Origin: Rhodoferax sp.
GTDB taxonomy: Bacteria; Pseudomonadota; Gammaproteobacteria; Burkholderiales; Burkholderiaceae_C
Assembly: GCA_031291295.1 (NCBI GenBank)
Contig: JARLJI010000260.1
Span: 124,001-188,000 of the forward strand
Direction: 5' to 3'
DNA length: 64,000 nucleotides
The notes below the pieces were generated by a model. It searched no databases. It had not been told where the DNA came from and worked only from the letters and a program-made list of their open reading frames with translations. The translations under genes were made by a program, and so were the position numbers. This document shows positions 15,825 through 23,386 of this stretch, piece by piece (positions within the stretch are counted from its first letter, which is position 1; each line of letters begins with the position of its first letter).

Positions 15825-17314
15825 CTGCCTTGGGTATTGACGATCAGACGTTGTGCTGGGTACGGGTGGCATATTTTGGGATTGGGAAGCCAGTGATCCA
15901 TCAAGCGGTACATGCGTTTCCACGTGATAGGGCGTTGGCTACGGCGGCTCAAAGAGCGTCTCCATATCCTTACCACTTCACGTTTGAATCGCAGGAGGCG
16001 TTGCCCGTTGTTGGGCACGCCAAAGTATCGGGCATGCCCGCCCACCACGGCCTTGAGGAATTGCCCCTGCTCGGTGATGGTGTGGTGCATGCGCTTTCTC
16101 ATTTCCAACTTGAGCGATTGAAGTTTTCCCCTCAGTCGCTTGGCACTGGTCAGCCGCAGTACGGTAAATTTGCCGTTCCTGGTTTCACCGCAGCAATGCG
16201 TGAAGCCCAGAAAGTCAAAGGTCTGCGGTTTGCCCGCTCCTCGGCGGCTGAAGTTGCCTCGGGCGTAGCGCCCAAATTCGATCAGCCGCGTCTTGTCTGG
16301 ATGCAGTGCCAGGCCAAAGGTTTGGAGTCGCTCGGCTACAGCCTTTTGGAACGCAACTGCGTCACCAATGAACTGAAAGCCTGCAACCCAGTCATCGGCG
16401 TATCGAACGACGATGACATCGCCTCTGGCGTGTCGCTGCCTCCACTGTCTCACCCACAGGTCAAACGCATAGTGCAGGTAGATGTTGGCAAGAAGGGGGC
16501 TGATGCTCCCGCCTTGCACCGTACCGACTTCGCTTTGCGTGAGCCTGTTGTCTTCCAGCACACCAGCAAACAGCCACTTCTTTATCAAGCGGATGATGCG
16601 TGGGTCGGCGACCCGGTGCTCGATGAATTTAATCAGCCATTCGTGCTCGACGGTGTCGAAGAATTTGCTGATGTCTGCATCAAGTATGAAGTTCACTCGT
16701 TGGCTCCAGATTCCAACCGATACAGCGTCCAGCGCATTGTGTGCGCTGCGCCCGGGTCGAAAGCCGTAGCTGAAGCCTTGGAAGTCCTGCTCGTAGATGG
16801 CGTTGAGTACTTCGACTGTGGCGCGTTGGACGATTTTGTCTTCAAACGCGGGTACACCCAGAGGCCTTTTTGTGCCGTCGGCTTTGTCGATGTAAACACG
16901 CTTTACGGGTTGAGGTCTATACCCTCCTCGGGCGAGTCTGTCCGACAAGTCGAGCAAGTTGCCTTGCAGGTCTTGTCCGTACTGCGCCCACGTCACGCCG
17001 TCTACACCGGCGGCGGCATCTCGCTTGATAGCGAGATATGCGCCCTCCAGGCGTTGAACTTCGTAGATATGGTGCAGCAGTCCAGTGAACTTCGTTCCTG
17101 GTCGGCCTTTAGCCGTCTGTCGTATGCCGTCGAGTGCAGTTCCCATGTCATAAGTCCGCATTGTTCTGCGGGACATGCGCACTGCAACAGCATTTCCCTT
17201 GGCCTGTGGCCTTCCCTCCACGGACTCCGCTGCCGCAGGAATTGCACCCGCAGTTTTGTTCGCCCGCTTCTTCGGTACTACGCCCCAGTCCGACTTCCCG
17301 TGTCGATTGCTCAT
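15809..17314 (-). CDS. ltrA: Group II intron reverse transcriptase/maturase
   Basis: A 501-residue intron-encoded protein. It has the RT fingers/palm with IYIDKADGTKRPLGVPAFED-like block 2, SYGFRPGRSAHNAL, and the active site VVRYADDWVAGF (YADD), followed by the thumb/maturase X domain (TFDFLGFTHCC) and a short C-terminal DNA-binding region (TWKRMYRLMDHWLP). No HNH/C-x2-C endonuclease domain is present, so it belongs to an En-minus lineage. The ATG at 17314 (MSNRHGKSDW) is preferred; the frame stays open another 84 codons into ribozyme sequence. It runs to its natural stop without disruption, so the element may be active. Confidence 0.92.
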   Translation of the reverse strand: MSNRHGKSDWGVVPKKRANKTAGAIPAAAESVEGRPQAKGNAVAVRMSRRTMRTYDMGTALDGIRQTAKGRPGTKFTGLLHHIYEVQRLEGAYLAIKRDAAAGVDGVTWAQYGQDLQGNLLDLSDRLARGGYRPQPVKRVYIDKADGTKRPLGVPAFEDKIVQRATVEVLNAIYEQDFQGFSYGFRPGRSAHNALDAVSVGIWSQRVNFILDADISKFFDTVEHEWLIKFIEHRVADPRIIRLIKKWLFAGVLEDNRLTQSEVGTVQGGSISPLLANIYLHYAFDLWVRQWRQRHARGDVIVVRYADDWVAGFQFIGDAVAFQKAVAERLQTFGLALHPDKTRLIEFGRYARGNFSRRGAGKPQTFDFLGFTHCCGETRNGKFTVLRLTSAKRLRGKLQSLKLEMRKRMHHTITEQGQFLKAVVGGHARYFGVPNNGQRLLRFKREVVRIWRRSLSRRSQRPITWKRMYRLMDHWLPNPKICHPYPAQRLIVNTQGRSRMR

Positions 17315-17704
17315 CGCGTTACGCCCATAGGCTTTTCGATGCGCTCTGCCAGCAAGCTGGCAGAAGACAGCGGGATCTCCCGGTTCCCGAACAGTGTGTT
17401 TGTGTGCGTGCGCAGGGTCTTTGACCGCGTGGGGTCCAAGGCAACCTCGCCAAAGCGGTTGCCCCGGTGTGGCCTTCGGCACTTTCCTACTGCCTCTGCA
17501 CCCCAGACCACCCGCGCCTTTCGGCACGGGGCATGTATTTCGCGGCTCAATGGCTGGCCCGCACAACCCCCTGTCAACGCTTCATCCATGTCCTTACGAA
17601 CATGTACGCATGACTCGGAGCCGCCGTAGATAGCTACCTCTTTCAACGTATAAAACTTTCATTTACAACACACTGCCGGTTTTGACCGGCGCACAGGAAA
17701 ATTC

Positions 17705-18496
17705 ATGGAATTCAAGGACATCCTCTACGAAGAACGCGACTCTGTGGCTTACATCGCGATCAACCGCCCCGACGTGATGAATGCGTTTCGCGGCCAGACA
17801 GTCGAGGAGTTGCTGCAGGCCTTCATGAAAGCAGGCTGGGACAAGCGAATCGCCGCTATTGTGCTCACGGGGACGGGTGACCGTGCTTTCTGCACCGGCG
17901 GCGATCAGTCGGCCCATGCCGGTCAGTACGACGGCAGGGGCACCATCGGCATACCGGTGGAAGAGTTTCACAGCGCCATTCGTGACGTACCCAAGCCCGT
18001 GATCGCCCGCGTGCAGGGCTACGCCATTGGCGGCGGCAACGTGCTCGCCACCCTGTGTGACATGACCATTGCATCGGAAAAAGCGGTGTTTGGTCAGGTC
18101 GGGCCCAAAGTCGGTTCGGTCGACCCCGGTTGGGGAACGGCCTACCTGAGCCATGTGGTTGGCGAAAAGAAAGCACGCGAGATCTGGTACATGTGTCGCC
18201 GCTACAACGCGCAGGAAGCCTTAGCGATGGGCCTGTGCAACACCGTCGTACCCCACGACCAACTCGACGCTGAAGTCGCACGCTGGTGCAAGGAAATTGT
18301 AGAAAAGAGCCCGACCGCGCTGGCGATCGCGAAACGCTCATTCAACGCATCCACCGAGCACATTCGAGGCATCGGCAGCTTGGGACTTCAAGCGCTAAGC
18401 CTGTACTATGACACCGCCGAATCCAAAGAAGGCGTCCGCGCTTTCCTGGAAAAACGTCAACCGAATTTCCGACAGTGGGTTGGTGACAGCAAGTGA
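17705..18496 (+). CDS. badI: BadI-like 2-ketocyclohexanecarboxyl-CoA hydrolase
   Basis: A 263-residue crotonase-fold protein that closely follows BadI as I recall it from Rhodopseudomonas palustris. Shared landmarks are INRPDVMNAFRG, GDRAFCTGGDQS, RVQGYAIGGGNVLAT, FGQVGPKVGSVDPGWGTA and EKKAREIWYMCRRY. BadI hydrolytically opens the ring of 2-oxocyclohexanecarboxyl-CoA to pimelyl-CoA; the ring substituents here are unknown. The AGGAAAA ribosome site sits 7-8 nt upstream of ATG, directly at the predicted 5' edge of the antisense intron. A TetR gene follows after 108 bp. Confidence 0.85.
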   Translation: MEFKDILYEERDSVAYIAINRPDVMNAFRGQTVEELLQAFMKAGWDKRIAAIVLTGTGDRAFCTGGDQSAHAGQYDGRGTIGIPVEEFHSAIRDVPKPVIARVQGYAIGGGNVLATLCDMTIASEKAVFGQVGPKVGSVDPGWGTAYLSHVVGEKKAREIWYMCRRYNAQEALAMGLCNTVVPHDQLDAEVARWCKEIVEKSPTALAIAKRSFNASTEHIRGIGSLGLQALSLYYDTAESKEGVRAFLEKRQPNFRQWVGDSK

Positions 18497-18587
18497 ACCA
18501 ACACTTGGCGTCCCAGGCACGCAGCGCGCGAAGCTGATCGCCTGTAGTCTCATCACAGGGTCCGTCTGCTACGATCGGCTTGTTCAA

Positions 18588-18603
18588 CCTAACTAACGAC
18601 CGA
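18588..18603 (+). promoter_or_regulatory. Partial copy of operator motif at tetR start
   Basis: CCTAACTAACGACCGA matches the first 10 bases of the CTAACTANCGTTAG consensus (sites at 7557, 14837, 21744) but lacks the second half site. It ends two bases before the TetR start codon, a position compatible with weak autoregulation. Functional status is inference. Confidence 0.4.
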
Positions 18604-18604
18604 C

Positions 18605-19237
18605 ATGACCATCAAGCCACGTTCTGAATCCGCCGCCAATGCCACCGAAGCCCCCGTTACCCGTGAGCGCATCCTGCTCGAAGCAGCACGACTATTCAGA
18701 CACCATGGATATGCAGCGACGACTCTGCGCGAAGTTGCCGACGCGGCCGGAGTCAAAGCCGGCAGCATCTATTATCACTTCGAATCGAAGGAAGAGATCC
18801 TTGGCGAAGTACTGGACAAGGGTATCACGATCGTCGCAGACACCGTCCGTGCCCGTATTGACGCTCTTCCAGAGAACGCACTTTGGCGTGAGCGAATCGC
18901 CGCTGGTATCGAAGGCCACCTTTGGGGAATGCTCCACCATGGCGACTTCACGTCGGCCAATATTCGAATCTATGGCCAAATCCCAACCAACGCAAAAAAT
19001 CGCCACCGGGTCGTGCGGCGGGCTTACGCAGACTATTGGGATCGGCTGTTCGAATCGGCCCTGGCTTGCGGCGAATTGCGCCAAGACGCGAGCACAGCAG
19101 TGATTCGGCTTTTCGTGATTGGCGCATTGAACTGGACCGTCGAGTGGTACAACCCCCAACGCGGCTCTTTTCAGGACTTCGCACGCCAAATCACAACAAT
19201 CGTGTTCGATGGAATTCTTACGCATGACAAAGCATAA
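18605..19237 (+). CDS. TetR/AcrR family transcriptional regulator
   Basis: A 210-residue regulator. Residues about 18-65 form the TetR helix-turn-helix: RERILLEAARLFRHHGYAAT, then LREVADAAGVKAGSIYYHF with the recognition helix. The remaining all-helical part is the ligand domain, with a TetR_C-like FTSANIRIYGQIP segment; acyl-CoA regulators of this family often sense CoA thioesters. It lies between the BadI-like and MaoC genes. The palindromes near 7557, 14837 and 21744 are plausible targets because they flank this locus and precede transport and ring-cleavage genes. Confidence 0.92.
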   Translation: MTIKPRSESAANATEAPVTRERILLEAARLFRHHGYAATTLREVADAAGVKAGSIYYHFESKEEILGEVLDKGITIVADTVRARIDALPENALWRERIAAGIEGHLWGMLHHGDFTSANIRIYGQIPTNAKNRHRVVRRAYADYWDRLFESALACGELRQDASTAVIRLFVIGALNWTVEWYNPQRGSFQDFARQITTIVFDGILTHDKA

Positions 19238-19381
19238 CCGCGATGCATTGCCGACAGCTTCGACAGGCCCGGCTGAGGGACTGACAGCAATTGTCTTCAT
19301 GTCGCCCATGAGGCTCAGAGGCACGCTGACCGGCTGCGTCTGTGTGTCCTCAAATTGGACAACCAGCCTCAGGAGCAACAA

Positions 19382-19891
19382 ATGACTGTCAAGGAAGGCT
19401 GGCGCGGCCGGTTCTACGAAGACTTCCAGGTCGATGACGAGTATAGGCATGCCCTTGGGCGCACCCTTACCCAGCACGACAACATCTGGTTCACGCTTTT
19501 GACGCAAAACACCGCGCCACTACACTTCGACGCCCACTACGCCGCGCAGACGGAATTCGGTCGGCCCCTCGTCAACTCCTGCCTGACGCTGGCCCTCGTG
19601 ACGGGTCAGACGGTGAGCGATGTCTCGCAAAACGTCATGGCCAACCTTGGGTGGGACGAAGTCCGGCTGCCGCATCCGGTGTTCGAGGGCGACACGATTT
19701 ACTCCCGCTCCACGGTGCTGGACAAGCGCGAGTCGCGATCACGCCCCAATGTCGGCGTCGTCACGGTGCGTACCGAAGGCTACAACCAGGGCGGCGTCAT
19801 TGTCTGCACGTTCAAGCGCACGGTAATGGTCTACAAGCGTGACGGCGCACCGCGCACCGCACCGCCGCTGCCGAACGACTGCGGCCCCTGA
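19382..19891 (+). CDS. MaoC family hotdog hydratase
   Basis: A 169-residue single-hotdog MaoC-like protein: GRFYEDFQVDDEYRHALGRT at the N-terminus, then NTAPLHFDAHYAAQTEFGRP (hydratase Asp/His region) and the LVTGQTVSDVSQNVMANLG helix. It resembles short MaoC hydratases such as mesaconyl-CoA hydratase-like proteins. The ATG at 19382 has AGGAG at 19371; an upstream ATG at 19355 in frame lacks a ribosome site. It probably hydrates an enoyl-CoA in the pathway of its neighbours; exact substrate unknown. Confidence 0.85.
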   Translation: MTVKEGWRGRFYEDFQVDDEYRHALGRTLTQHDNIWFTLLTQNTAPLHFDAHYAAQTEFGRPLVNSCLTLALVTGQTVSDVSQNVMANLGWDEVRLPHPVFEGDTIYSRSTVLDKRESRSRPNVGVVTVRTEGYNQGGVIVCTFKRTVMVYKRDGAPRTAPPLPNDCGP

Positions 19892-19949
19892 ACCGCCCCT
19901 TTTCGTTAACTTCGGCCTAAGGGCCACCAACTTTTTTTCTTCTCTCCCC

Positions 19950-21632
19950 ATGACGCCCACCTCCCTGCTCGAGCAATACGGCCCCCGTGAAGCCATGGAA
20001 TACGACGTGGTCGTGGTCGGCGGCGGCCCTGGTGGCCTGGCTACCGCCATTCGTCTGAAACAGCTTGCCCTTGACAAAGGCACAGACGTTTCTGTCGTCG
20101 TGCTTGAAAAGGGCTCCGAGCCCGGCGCGCATATCTTGAGCGGTGCCATCATGGACCCGCGCGCGCTGACCGAGTTGTTCCCGAACTGGAAAGAGCTGGG
20201 CGCACCTTTGACGCAACCTGTAACGGGTGACGAAATGCTGTTCCTGAGCCAAACCGGCAAGATCAGCACCCCCCAGTTCCTGATTCCGAAATCCCTGCAC
20301 AACGAAGGCAACTACGTCATCAGCCTGGGCAACTTTGTACGCTGGCTGGGCGAGCAGGCCGAGGCGCTTGGCGTGGAAATTTTTCCCGGCTTTGCGGCTG
20401 CAGAAGTTTTGTACGACGACGGATCGGTCAAGGGCGTGGCTACCGGCAACCTCGGCATCGGCAAAGACGGCGAGCCGACTGAAAATTTTCAGCTCGGCAT
20501 GGAGCTGCACGCCAAGTACACGATTTTTGCCGAAGGCTCGCGCGGCCACCTCGGCAAACAACTGCTGACCAAATACAAACTTGACGCAGGCAAGGACCCG
20601 CAAACCTATGCCCTCGGCATCAAGGAGTTGTGGGAGATTGACCCGGCCAAGGCCAGGCCCGGCCACGTCGTGCATTCGCTCGGCTGGCCCATGGACAGCA
20701 AGACCTATGGCGGCGGCTTTCTGTACCACCTCGAAGGCAACAAGGTCACGCTCGGCTTTATCACCGGCCTCGAATACAGCAACCCGTGGCTCAGCCCGTT
20801 TGAGGAAATGCAGCGCTGGAAGACCCACCCTGCGATTCGCCAGTACCTTGAAGGCGGCAAGCGCATCAGCTACGGCGCACGGGCGATTACCTGCGGCGGC
20901 CTGATGAGCCTGCCCAAGACCGTGTTCCCCGGCGGCGCGCTGGTCGGCTGCGATGCGGGCTTCCTTAATTTCTCACGCATAAAGGGCAGCCATGCCGCCA
21001 TCAAGACCGGCATGCTGGCCGCCGACGCCGCCTATGTCGCCGTGACCAGCGGCCGCCAGCACGACGAACTCACGGCCTACCCCGAGGCGTTTGAAACGAG
21101 CTGGCTGCACGAGGAACTTGAGGCCTCACGCAACACCAAGCAGTGGATGAAAAAAGGCCTGTATCTGTCGTCCATCATGAACGGCATCGAGCTGTGGCTA
21201 CTGCCCAAGCTGGGCTTCAAGTCACCGCCCTGGACGATTCATAACAAGGTATCAGACCATGCCAAGCTCAAGCCCGCGTCTGAGTGCCCGCAAATCATCT
21301 ACCCCAAGCCCGACAACAAAATCACCTTTGACCGTTTGAGCTCGGTGTTTGTGTCCAACACAAATCACGAAGAGCACCAGCCGGCGCATTTGACGCTCAA
21401 AGACGCAAGAGTTCCGGTCAACATCAACCTGGCCACCTATGCCGGGCCTGAAAGCCGCTACTGCCCGGCCGGTGTGTATGAGTTTGTGAAAAACCCCGAC
21501 AACTCAGATCGCCTGCAAATCAATGCGCAAAACTGCGTGCACTGCAAAACCTGTGACATCAAGGACCCGACACAAAACATCGTCTGGGTCACGCCCGAGG
21601 GCGGCGGCGGGCCGAATTACGCGGCTATGTAG
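19950..21632 (+). CDS. Electron transfer flavoprotein-ubiquinone oxidoreductase
   Basis: A 560-residue ETF-QO. The N-terminal FAD site is VVVVGGGPGGLATAIRLKQL (about residues 20-39). The C-terminus has the 4Fe-4S cluster ligands in SRYCPAGVYEF and NCVHCKTCDIKDP. It passes electrons from acyl-CoA dehydrogenases, via reduced ETF, to the quinone pool at the membrane. ATG 19950 is chosen at the start of homology (MTPTSLLEQYGPREAMEYD); no good ribosome site precedes it, and the open frame upstream covers the MaoC 3' end. Its presence inside a catabolic cluster suggests dedicated respiratory capacity. Confidence 0.95.
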   Translation: MTPTSLLEQYGPREAMEYDVVVVGGGPGGLATAIRLKQLALDKGTDVSVVVLEKGSEPGAHILSGAIMDPRALTELFPNWKELGAPLTQPVTGDEMLFLSQTGKISTPQFLIPKSLHNEGNYVISLGNFVRWLGEQAEALGVEIFPGFAAAEVLYDDGSVKGVATGNLGIGKDGEPTENFQLGMELHAKYTIFAEGSRGHLGKQLLTKYKLDAGKDPQTYALGIKELWEIDPAKARPGHVVHSLGWPMDSKTYGGGFLYHLEGNKVTLGFITGLEYSNPWLSPFEEMQRWKTHPAIRQYLEGGKRISYGARAITCGGLMSLPKTVFPGGALVGCDAGFLNFSRIKGSHAAIKTGMLAADAAYVAVTSGRQHDELTAYPEAFETSWLHEELEASRNTKQWMKKGLYLSSIMNGIELWLLPKLGFKSPPWTIHNKVSDHAKLKPASECPQIIYPKPDNKITFDRLSSVFVSNTNHEEHQPAHLTLKDARVPVNINLATYAGPESRYCPAGVYEFVKNPDNSDRLQINAQNCVHCKTCDIKDPTQNIVWVTPEGGGGPNYAAM

Positions 21633-21733
21633 CTGTGCAGTGGCGAACCCCTGCCCCCATCCGGCCGAGGACACGGGCAAAAGTTGCCGCTCGCAATCGG
21701 GGGCGTTGGCAACAACACCGGGTTTGCCCTAGT

Positions 21734-21761
21734 TTGCCCAATAGCTAACTAGCGTTAGACT
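21734..21761 (+). promoter_or_regulatory. Predicted promoter with palindromic operator
   Basis: GCTAACTAGCGTTAGA (21744-21759) matches the sites at 7557 and 14837. A -35-like TTGCCC (21734-21739) and a -10-like TAGACT (21756-21761) lie 16 bp apart around it, paralleling the promoter at 14834. The natural downstream target would be the liv operon 2 starting at 23387, now separated by an ISL3 element. Confidence 0.5.
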
Positions 21762-21854
21762 AACTCTCGCACACAGGGAAGGATGCATGTCTTGCCTGAT
21801 AACAAAACACAAGACAGGCAACCCATCTACCCCAACGCGCTCAACACAGGAAAA

Positions 21855-21862
21855 ACTTTTAG
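21855..21862. repeat. Left 8-bp target-site duplication of ISL3 element
   Basis: ACTTTTAG immediately flanks the left end of the insertion sequence and is repeated exactly at 23190-23197 on the right side, proving transposition rather than rearrangement. Confidence 0.9.
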
Positions 21863-23189
21863 GGAGCTTCGTTGAATTCACTGTGATTTTCTAGGCCATC
21901 GCCAAGTTCAGCTTTCCACAATGAAACAGAATCCTTGCCCGATAGTTGGTGAAGTTACGAAACCCACGGGCATTGGCCTTGATGAGCTGGATGGCACTGT
22001 TGAAACCTTCGGCACAGGCGTTGCTGATTCTGTGTTGACTGAAGTTGAGCAGTCCTTCCTCGTGGCGCCTGAGCATCTTGACGACCTTCTTGACTGGCTC
22101 CAACTTGCTGCGCATCGCATTGTTCGACCAAGCTTTGAAGTAGCGTTTGGCGGCTCCTTTGTAGCTGTAGCTCCAAAACTGGGAGAAGTTCTCCTTGATG
22201 CACCAGGCCCGGCTGGTTTTGAGGTTGAGCTGGTTCAAGGCCCGAAACGAGATGGCTTCAGCGCTGCGACCATCAGGGTACTTCTTCAGCCACGCCCATT
22301 TGCTGCCCGTCAATGGCGACGTGCCTGCCTGGGACAGGTTGCGGTGCTCTTGCTTTCTCACAGCATCCACCGCCTCGCCGAGGTACTTGGAGACGTGAAA
22401 CTTGTCGTGCACGATGTCGGCCTGCGCCATGCATTGCCTGGTTGCACTCATGTACGCCGGCCACATGTCCATGGCCACCGCCTTGACCGACCGGCGTTGT
22501 GCCGGCGTGAGCGTTTCCAACAAGCCCACAGCCGCTTCAAGCTTTCTCTCGGGCACCAGGTCCAGCACCCGCGAACGGTCAATGTCGGTCAGGATGCTGG
22601 CATAGGTGTGTCCCTTCTCGGAGCTCTTTTCGTCGATGCCAAGGTAGGCAATCTCTTCCTCGGTACGGCGCAGCATGCCTCGCTCCACTGCGCTGACCAT
22701 GATGGCATTGACCGTGCTCCAGGACAGTCGTGTGAGCGTGCACACGGCTTGGGTGGTGGGACAGGCCTCAAGCAGTTTGATGACGAAGCCGGCCATCATG
22801 GTGGTGACCCGGCTGTAGCGCTCGGCCCACGGCACCGTCAGCTCTTCAACCGTGCCGTCACTGTATTTGAGCTGGGGAATACGTGCCTTGATAAGGGTCT
22901 CAAACTGGCAGGTGTCAAGGTGACGCCATTGGCGTTCGCTCCAGCCATTGATGTGCGCCCTCTTGGTCGCATCGGTGGGGTCCGCCCACACCTGACCCTT
23001 CTTCAAAACAACTTCGACCACCACCCGCTGGTCCGTCAGGGAAAGGTCTACCTTCTTGACCGACCAGGGTGTCTTCAACCCAAGAAGCTGTTCATACAAC
23101 GCGGTGTCTTTCATGTTCAAGTCGGAGATTTTGAAAAACCGGATTCTCCAGGATTGAGCCAGAAATCACAGTGGAATTGATGAAGAACC
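21863..23189 (-). mobile_element. ISL3 family insertion sequence (1327 bp), complete
   Basis: The element is bounded by imperfect terminal inverted repeats of about 27 bp. The left end begins GGAGCTTCGTTG and the right end, read inward, begins GGTTCTTCATCA; both share CACTGTGATTT, with 20 of 27 positions identical. Flanking 8-bp direct repeats (ACTTTTAG) are exact, and the GG terminus and 8-bp duplication are typical of ISL3. It carries one transposase gene on the minus strand. It sits between the predicted promoter/operator at 21734 and liv operon 2, so it may alter expression of the latter. Confidence 0.92.
21891..23114 (-). CDS. ISL3 family transposase
   Basis: A 407-residue DDE transposase. 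The N-terminal zinc-finger/HTH region is followed by the catalytic core: YLGIDEKSSEKGHTYASILT (first Asp), AVAMDMWPAYM (second Asp region), IVHDKFHVSKYLGEAVD, and SNACAEGFNSAIQLIKANA (catalytic Glu), then the family end GFRNFTNYRARIL. The ATG at 23114 is used; a TTG two codons upstream is possible. It appears intact, so the element may be mobile. The long open frame on the opposite strand is its antisense shadow. Confidence 0.93.
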   Translation of the reverse strand: MKDTALYEQLLGLKTPWSVKKVDLSLTDQRVVVEVVLKKGQVWADPTDATKRAHINGWSERQWRHLDTCQFETLIKARIPQLKYSDGTVEELTVPWAERYSRVTTMMAGFVIKLLEACPTTQAVCTLTRLSWSTVNAIMVSAVERGMLRRTEEEIAYLGIDEKSSEKGHTYASILTDIDRSRVLDLVPERKLEAAVGLLETLTPAQRRSVKAVAMDMWPAYMSATRQCMAQADIVHDKFHVSKYLGEAVDAVRKQEHRNLSQAGTSPLTGSKWAWLKKYPDGRSAEAISFRALNQLNLKTSRAWCIKENFSQFWSYSYKGAAKRYFKAWSNNAMRSKLEPVKKVVKMLRRHEEGLLNFSQHRISNACAEGFNSAIQLIKANARGFRNFTNYRARILFHCGKLNLAMA

Positions 23190-23197
23190 ACTTTTAG
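23190..23197. repeat. Right 8-bp target-site duplication of ISL3 element
   Basis: ACTTTTAG, an exact copy of 21855-21862, directly abuts the right inverted repeat. Confidence 0.9.
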
Positions 23198-23281
23198 AAG
23201 ACTCACTGCACCTTCGACCGATGCCCTGGACACCACAGGAAGTGGTCGCATCCCTTGTCCCGGCCCGTCTGTAGCAACAGG

Positions 23282-23311
23282 TTGCACGGCCGCGACTGCG
23301 ATTCTGACAAT
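23282..23311 (+). promoter_or_regulatory. Possible promoter for liv operon 2
   Basis: TTGCAC (23282-23287) and GACAAT (23306-23311) are 18 bp apart, 76 bp upstream of livF, between the insertion sequence and the operon. The match is moderate; it could allow expression independent of the upstream operator-containing promoter. Confidence 0.3.
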
Positions 23312-23386
23312 CTATCCCACTCCAACCGACCGGAAGAACAGTTCGATGCTCAAACCTCTACAGCGTGGCGCAAAGGGTAGCCAGTC

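Larger units (their letters stand above)
15750..17694 (-). mobile_element. Group II intron with maturase, antisense between badH and badI
   Basis: A retroelement on the minus strand containing a reverse transcriptase/maturase gene and recognisable ribozyme parts. Domain V (15792-15824) is followed by a domain VI hairpin (GGGGTGCTGG, GTGA loop, CTGGCATTCC), and the 3' end falls near 15750-15760. The 5' end is less certain: a GUGCG start occurs at 17694, only 11 nt before the BadI start codon, and another at 17564. About 380 nt lie upstream of the maturase start, short for domains I-III, so a compact ribozyme or partial loss is possible. It is oriented against both flanking genes, so splicing cannot restore their sense transcript. 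Confidence 0.8.

Noticed and set aside
15764-17629. 621-residue plus-strand open frame
   Set aside because: Antisense to the group II intron maturase, which has a complete RT active site and family motifs.
17311-17646. 111-residue minus-strand open frame upstream of the maturase
   Set aside because: It covers the intron ribozyme region; no protein similarity and its sequence is explained by structured RNA.
21921-23180. 419-residue plus-strand open frame
   Set aside because: Antisense shadow of the ISL3 transposase; it even extends across the inverted repeat.
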